Assembly (NCBI GenBank): GCA_031279915.1
Contig: JAITHO010000226.1
Coordinates: 1-11,171 of the forward strand
Length of the DNA: 11,171 nt
Direction of reading: 5' to 3'
From: Tannerellaceae bacterium
GTDB lineage: Bacteria; Bacteroidota; Bacteroidia; Bacteroidales; Tannerellaceae
The translations under genes were made by a program, and so were the position numbers. Below are positions 7,701 to 11,171 of this stretch, piece by piece. The notes under the pieces are model-generated. The model saw nothing but the letters and a program-made list of their open reading frames with translations, was not told the DNA's origin and ran no database searches. Positions within the stretch are counted from its first letter, which is position 1, and each line of letters begins with the position of its first letter.

Positions 7701-8999
7701 ATGAATAGAAAAAGATTTACAGCCATACTCAGGGCTCTTGCCCTTGTTGTCATAGGCTTCGGATGCGTATCAGCAAGGATTTGGGCCGATGATAAGGCTG
7801 CGGCTTTCGGCTTTGCAGTCGATTCGCTTTGCGCCGTGAGCGATCCGCATGGGGCTATGGCCGGCTTCTATCGGGAGCTGAGCGATCTGGAAGCGGGCAA
7901 GGATACTGTGATCAACATCGTTCACATCGGCGATTCGCATATTCAGGCCGGATTCCTCAGCGGGAGCGCCATGCGTTTGCTGCAAGACCGCTACGGAAAT
8001 GCCGGACGCGGATGGATTGCCCCGCTGCGCATCAGCCGCACTAACGAGCCCGACGATTATTTCATCCGGAGCTTGGTGAAGGAATGGACCGTGGGCCGAT
8101 GCATACAGCCACGCCCGCGATGCGACTTTGGCCTCGGAGGAACCGGATTGCTGACCGAATCGCCCTTCGTGAACTTCGACCTTATCATCACTCCGGTGAA
8201 TGGCCTCGGATTCTCGTACAATCAGGTGGTGGCTTATCGCGGAGAGAAATCGACGCCACTCCTTCCGGGAGGATTGCTGCGAGATTCGTCGACGGTGAAG
8301 ACTGCCGGACATCCTCTGCTGCGCATGGCGACGGATACGATACGCCTGCCTTATGCCGTCGACAGCCTTCAACTGCAATCCACGCGCCGCAAGCCCGGAT
8401 CAGATTCTCTGCTGCCCGACGCATCATTCCGCAACCTTTACTTCGGCTTCAGCCTCTCGAACGGCAGGCCCGGACTGCTCTATCATGCCATCGGAACCAA
8501 CGGAGCGACCTTTGCCCACTATGCGCAGGAGCAATTCATACGCCGCATTGCATCTCTCCGGCCCTCGCTGCTGATTGTTTCGCTCGGAACGAACGACAGC
8601 TTCGGCAGGGGATTCAACACTGCGGAATTTGAGAGGAACGTTGGCGCCTTCCTCGATCTGGTTGAGAAATACATGCCGGGAGCGGCGGTGATGCTTGTCA
8701 CCCCGCCCGAATGTTATCGGCGCACGGTTGTGAACAAGAAGCGCACCTACATCCGCAACGAGCGCATCGAGCTTGTCGCCAAGTCGCTCGTAGATATCGC
8801 CGCCGAACGCCGCCTGGCCTGCTGGGACTTCTTTGCCGCTACCGGAGGCCGCAACTCACACAAGGCCTGGTTTGCGGGAGGATGGATGAGCCGCGACCGC
8901 ATACACTTCTCCAAAGAAGCTTATTACAGGCAAGGCTCCATGCTATACAGGGCCATCACCGCTCCGGCCTTTGCCCCCGATTCTCTGTACTTGCCCTAA
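7701..8999 (+). CDS. Secreted SGNH/GDSL-family protein (Ape1/PatB-like), paralogue of the preceding gene
   Basis: The protein has 432 residues from the ATG at 7701, 64 bp after the preceding stop. An N-terminal basic and hydrophobic stretch ending SARIWA-DD suggests a Sec signal peptide cut near residue 29. Cys22 in GFGC does not make a good lipobox. Block I is HIGDSHIQAG with Ser79. A Gly/Asn-containing IGTNGAT (about 264-270) probably supplies block II, followed by SLGTND (294-299) for block III and DRIH (399-402) for block V, so the catalytic set is intact. About 185 residues lie between blocks I and II, again pointing to an inserted domain. GDSH with a following YGNAGRGW resembles the peptidoglycan O-acetylesterase Ape1 and related proteins as I recall them. 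Whether it transfers acetyl groups or hydrolyses them cannot be read from the sequence. The next gene starts 1 nt after its stop. Confidence 0.87.
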   Translation: MNRKRFTAILRALALVVIGFGCVSARIWADDKAAAFGFAVDSLCAVSDPHGAMAGFYRELSDLEAGKDTVINIVHIGDSHIQAGFLSGSAMRLLQDRYGNAGRGWIAPLRISRTNEPDDYFIRSLVKEWTVGRCIQPRPRCDFGLGGTGLLTESPFVNFDLIITPVNGLGFSYNQVVAYRGEKSTPLLPGGLLRDSSTVKTAGHPLLRMATDTIRLPYAVDSLQLQSTRRKPGSDSLLPDASFRNLYFGFSLSNGRPGLLYHAIGTNGATFAHYAQEQFIRRIASLRPSLLIVSLGTNDSFGRGFNTAEFERNVGAFLDLVEKYMPGAAVMLVTPPECYRRTVVNKKRTYIRNERIELVAKSLVDIAAERRLACWDFFAATGGRNSHKAWFAGGWMSRDRIHFSKEAYYRQGSMLYRAITAPAFAPDSLYLP

Positions 9000-9000
9000 T

Positions 9001-10518
9001 ATGATAGACAAAATAATCGGACAGCTGAGCTACGATTCCGCAGCGCCTATGCTATTCGGCAGCGGGCTCTTCCTCTTTGTGTTCACGGCTTTCCTCATCG
9101 TATATCTGCTGCTGCGCAGGAATACTGTGGCCAGGCTTGTGTACGTGGCGGCCTTCTCCCTCTACTTTTATTATAAGAGCAGCGGGCTGTGGTTTGCTCT
9201 GCTGATCGTGACGGCCACTTCGGATTTCCTCATCGGAGAGCTACTGCAGCGGTCGACCTCCGATCTTGGGCGAAAGGCCTTGGTTGTGCTGAGCTTGGGG
9301 GTGAATCTCGGCATGCTGGCCTACTTCAAGTATTACAATTTTTTGGTAGATATGGTATGGGGATTGGCTGGAGAGGCGGGTCGGCTGTTTGGGATTAGGG
9401 CGCTGGCCGAGCTTGCTCCGCTGCACTACGACATCTTCCTTCCGGTTGGGGTATCCTTCTTTACCTTCCAGTCGGTTAGTTATATCATCGACCTTTATCG
9501 CCGGCGCATCACGCCCGTAGGTCGTTGGATAGATTACCTCTTCTACGTATCCTTCTTTCCGCAGTTGGTTGCCGGCCCCATCGTTCGCGCCCGCGACTTT
9601 ATTCCGCAGATTCGCCGGCGCCCCGAGCTGAGCCGCGAGGAGTTTGGCGAGGGCCTGTTCCTCATCGTATGCGGCCTGCTGAAGAAGGGAGTGATCTCGG
9701 ATTATATCAGCCTTAACTTCGTGGATCGCATCTTCGACGCTCCTACCCTCTACACCGGCCTGGAGAACCTCATAGGCGTATACGGATATGCCTTGCAGAT
9801 CTACTGCGACTTCTCCGGATACTCCGACATGGCCATAGGCATCGCTCTGCTGCTGGGCTTCCGCTTCAACATCAACTTCGATGCTCCTTACTGCTCGGCC
9901 ACCATCACCGAGTTCTGGCGCCGCTGGCACATCTCGCTCTCCTCATGGCTGAAGGATTACCTGTACATCTCGCTGGGAGGCAACCGCCGGGGCCGCCTGC
10001 GCACCTACGTCAACCTGATGATCACCATGCTTCTGGGAGGATTGTGGCATGGCGCATCCTTCCGCTTCATACTGTGGGGAGGCCTCCACGGCGTATCGCT
10101 GGCCGTGCATAAGTGGGCGATGAGCCGCTTCCCCGGAGCCTTCAAAGCCGACGGCTCTCAAATGCCCCTCTGGCGCAAGCTGGCAGGCATTCTGCTAACC
10201 TTCCATCTGGTATGCCTCGGCTGGATATTCTTCAGAGCTCCCTCAGCCGGCATCGGATTCGACGTTCTGAAGCAAATCTTCACCGCCTTCCATCCCGAAA
10301 TCCTCCTCCAGTTCATCGGCGGATATCCCACGGTCAGCCTTCTGATGCTCGCCGGCTTCCTGTTTCACTTCATGCCCCGCCGCCTCGACCTCAGCCTCCG
10401 GAGCCTGCTGACCCGCTCCCCTCTGATCGTTCAGGCCTTCATCCTGGTGGCAGTGATCTTCATCCTGGTGCAGATGAAAAGCGCCGGCGTCCAGCCCTTC
10501 ATCTACTTCCAGTTCTGA
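9001..10518 (+). CDS. MBOAT-family membrane O-acyltransferase (AlgI/PatA-like)
   Basis: The protein has 505 residues from the ATG at 9001, one base after the preceding stop. An in-frame ATG at 8971 would overlap the SGNH gene and add MPPILCTCPN, so the 9001 start was preferred. It is a polytopic inner-membrane protein with the motifs of the AlgI branch: PVGVSFFTFQSVSYIID (148-164), FPQLVAGPIVR (186-196), YCDFSGYSDMAIG (268-280), EFWRRWHISLSSWLKDYLY (304-322), and LLGGLWHGASF (344-354) with His350 as the expected catalytic histidine. A second conserved histidine is His310. The length is normal for the family. AlgI and PatA carry an activated acetyl group from the cytoplasm to periplasmic SGNH-type partners that acetylate alginate or peptidoglycan. 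The two SGNH genes directly upstream supply such partners. The acceptor here is unknown. Confidence 0.95.
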   Translation: MIDKIIGQLSYDSAAPMLFGSGLFLFVFTAFLIVYLLLRRNTVARLVYVAAFSLYFYYKSSGLWFALLIVTATSDFLIGELLQRSTSDLGRKALVVLSLGVNLGMLAYFKYYNFLVDMVWGLAGEAGRLFGIRALAELAPLHYDIFLPVGVSFFTFQSVSYIIDLYRRRITPVGRWIDYLFYVSFFPQLVAGPIVRARDFIPQIRRRPELSREEFGEGLFLIVCGLLKKGVISDYISLNFVDRIFDAPTLYTGLENLIGVYGYALQIYCDFSGYSDMAIGIALLLGFRFNINFDAPYCSATITEFWRRWHISLSSWLKDYLYISLGGNRRGRLRTYVNLMITMLLGGLWHGASFRFILWGGLHGVSLAVHKWAMSRFPGAFKADGSQMPLWRKLAGILLTFHLVCLGWIFFRAPSAGIGFDVLKQIFTAFHPEILLQFIGGYPTVSLLMLAGFLFHFMPRRLDLSLRSLLTRSPLIVQAFILVAVIFILVQMKSAGVQPFIYFQF

Positions 10519-10526
10519 TGCTGTTT

Positions 10527-10554
10527 GTAGAGACGCAATGCATTGCGTCTCTAC
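10527..10554. repeat. Perfect 28-bp palindrome after the MBOAT gene
   Basis: GTAGAGACGCAATG is followed immediately by its exact reverse complement, beginning 9 bp after the MBOAT stop. Without a T tract it is not a standard terminator, but it could protect the 3' end of the operon transcript. GTAGAGACG palindromes of this kind are, as I recall, dispersed repeats in several phyla. GTTTGTAGAG recurs at about 10595-10604, just before the next element. Confidence 0.85.
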
Positions 10555-10565
10555 GGTTGCGCCGC

Positions 10566-10579
10566 ATAACGATCGTTAT
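10566..10579. repeat. Perfect 14-bp palindrome (ATAACGATCGTTAT)
   Basis: ATAACGA is followed directly by its reverse complement, TCGTTAT. It sits in the mosaic of palindromes between the MBOAT gene and the 10611 element. No function can be assigned, and a site this short could be chance. Confidence 0.5.
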
Positions 10580-10610
10580 TGCAATTGCGTTTGCGTTTGT
10601 AGAGGGGCTA

Positions 10611-10698
10611 TGTCAAAAGTCATTCCCGCTCGAAAAAACAAGTCATTCCCGCGAAGGCGGGAATGACCTGCTTGGGCAGGCGGAAATACCTTTTGACA
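10611..10698. mobile_element. Short intergenic element sharing its ends with the 1098-1270 element
   Basis: TGTCAAAAG at 10611-10619 is inverted as CTTTTGACA at 10690-10698. The asymmetric flanking bases match the 1098-1270 element: both read TATGTCAAAAG on the left and CTTTTGACAC on the right, in the same orientation. The 70-bp interior is unrelated to that copy and carries a GTCATTCCCGC hairpin plus a partial direct copy of its first arm at 10619-10629. It is best read as a second, diverged or chimeric member of the same element family, with no coding capacity. Confidence 0.6.
10642..10667. repeat. dRS3-like hairpin (ATTCCC-N8-GGGAAT)
   Basis: GTCATTCCCGC (10642-10652) and GCGGGAATGAC (10657-10667) form a perfect 11-bp stem with a GAAG loop. 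The core at 10645-10664 fits the neisserial dRS3 pattern ATTCCC-N8-GGGAAT. Similar repeats are common in several proteobacterial groups. Presence here shows either wide spread of the repeat type or independent origin. Confidence 0.8.
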
Positions 10699-10732
10699 CA
10701 TTTACTTATTTGGGGGAGCGCCTTTGACGAGA

Positions 10733-10758
10733 TAGGGGTCGAAAATATTCGACCCCTA
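10733..10758. repeat. Perfect 11-bp inverted repeat (TAGGGGTCGAA, loop AATA)
   Basis: TAGGGGTCGAA (10733-10743) pairs exactly with TTCGACCCCTA (10748-10758) around a 4-nt loop. No T tract follows on either strand, so a standard terminator is unlikely. It is the last palindrome of the mosaic, lying 55 bp beyond the stop codon of the minus-strand gene at 10814. Confidence 0.8.
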
Positions 10759-10813
10759 CGATTGCCCCACATACATTTGACATGGCATTATTTGGTATCA
10801 ACCACAAGCGTTG

Positions 10814-11020
10814 TCATTCTCGTATAAAGCGCTTGCGATTAGCTGCCCACCAGCCGCGCTGGGATTCTTGGGCGAGGCGGTCAATGCTGTCTTGCGTGGC
10901 TATACTCTTGGCCGTCGCTTCTTTGAGTTTGATTAAGTCGATAATACGCTGGATTTCTTCCCTGTCGATCTGCGAGGATACGCGTATCAAAATCTCGTCA
11001 TTTACCTGTTCTACTGTCAT
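10814..11020 (-). CDS. Small hypothetical protein, possibly an orphan antitoxin
   Basis: The protein has 68 residues from the ATG at 11020. It begins with a short beta-prone stretch (NDEILIRVSSQID), continues with a charged helix (REEIQRIIDLIKLKEATAKS), and ends in an Arg/Trp-rich tail (GWWAANRKRFIRE). There is no membrane segment or enzymatic motif. Small Bacteroidota and cyanobacterial proteins with a similar WW...N+RF ending are, in my recollection, encoded next to PIN-type toxins, so an antitoxin role is possible but unproven. No toxin-sized gene follows downstream, where only palindromic repeats are found. It starts 21 bp after a frame ending at 11042 on the same strand, so the two may be co-transcribed. 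Confidence 0.6.
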   Translation of the reverse strand: MTVEQVNDEILIRVSSQIDREEIQRIIDLIKLKEATAKSIATQDSIDRLAQESQRGWWAANRKRFIRE

Positions 11021-11041
11021 AATCTCTGCTTTGAATTTGTA

Positions 11042-11170
11042 TTACATCCCGAAGATAAGGAATTTTTCCATGCATACAGCTTCGGGAACTCTCCCTCCAA
11101 AACTTCTAAGTCCGTGCATATCTCGTAAATACTTACAAAAACGATTGTATTTGTCACTGACTATTTCCAA
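11042..11170 (-). CDS. C-terminal end of an unidentified protein (5' truncated by the window edge)
   Basis: A minus-strand frame enters from the right edge and stops at TAA (11044-11042), giving 42 visible residues (LEIVSDKYNRFCKYLRDMHG and on to VCMEKFLIFGM). The composition is protein-like, and the 21-bp spacing to the next start on the same strand fits an operon. The piece is too short to recognise, and an open run of 43 codons could still be chance. Confidence 0.4.
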   Translation of the reverse strand: MEIVSDKYNRFCKYLRDMHGLRSFGGRVPEAVCMEKFLIFGM

Positions 11171-11171
11171 C

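Noticed and set aside
8971..9000. Upstream ATG for the MBOAT protein
   Set aside because: It would overlap the end of the SGNH gene by 29 bp and add ten residues atypical of the family; the ATG at 9001 lies one base after the preceding stop.
10527..10554. Rho-independent terminator for the acetylation operon
   Set aside because: The stem is strong, but no T run follows (CGGTTGCG), so termination here is not supported by sequence.
10113..10727. 204-aa plus-strand ORF overlapping the MBOAT 3' end
   Set aside because: Most of it is an out-of-frame shadow of the MBOAT gene and the rest reads through the palindromic repeats.

Overview
The window looks like a chromosomal segment from a member of the Bacteroidota, most likely order Bacteroidales; the genus cannot be told. 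Four things point there: the 718-residue EF-G paralogue with its Bacteroides-type N-terminus, a TAnnTTTG -7 promoter box, start codons without Shine-Dalgarno sequences, and a left-edge gene resembling a Bacteroidetes-only DUF6261-type protein.

Layout, left to right. Positions 2-616 hold the 3' part of a helical protein with a proline-rich tail, closed by a strong intrinsic terminator (685-719). Positions 720-1270 are non-coding and highly structured: three tandem copies of a 126-bp unit, each able to fold into a long hairpin, followed by a MITE-like element (1098-1270) with perfect 40-bp inverted arms. A minus-strand terminator (1298-1330) then ends an EF-G paralogue (1369-3525, minus) that lacks the catalytic switch II histidine and resembles the Bacteroides starvation factor EF-G2. 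A 308-bp divergent intergenic region separates it from a plus-strand gene block.

That block (3834-10518) has four tightly packed genes: a very long membrane-anchored pentapeptide-repeat protein (787 aa), two SGNH/GDSL-family proteins with large insertions between catalytic blocks I and II, and an AlgI-like MBOAT acyltransferase. The first pair share an ATGA overlap, the last pair are 1 nt apart, and 64 nt separate the two SGNH genes. The three enzymes look like an envelope-glycan or peptidoglycan O-acetylation system: the MBOAT moves acetyl groups across the inner membrane and the SGNH proteins transfer or remove them. The pentapeptide solenoid is predicted to face the cytoplasm. It is the unusual partner and the best candidate here for something undescribed.

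Downstream of the MBOAT gene (10519-10813) is a mosaic of short perfect palindromes, including a second element with the same 5' and 3' ends as the MITE-like element at 1098-1270. The right edge carries a 68-aa minus-strand protein and, 21 bp upstream of it, the 3' end of another minus-strand frame.

No tRNA, rRNA or CRISPR array was seen. No transposase gene was seen either, so the mobile-like elements are non-autonomous.
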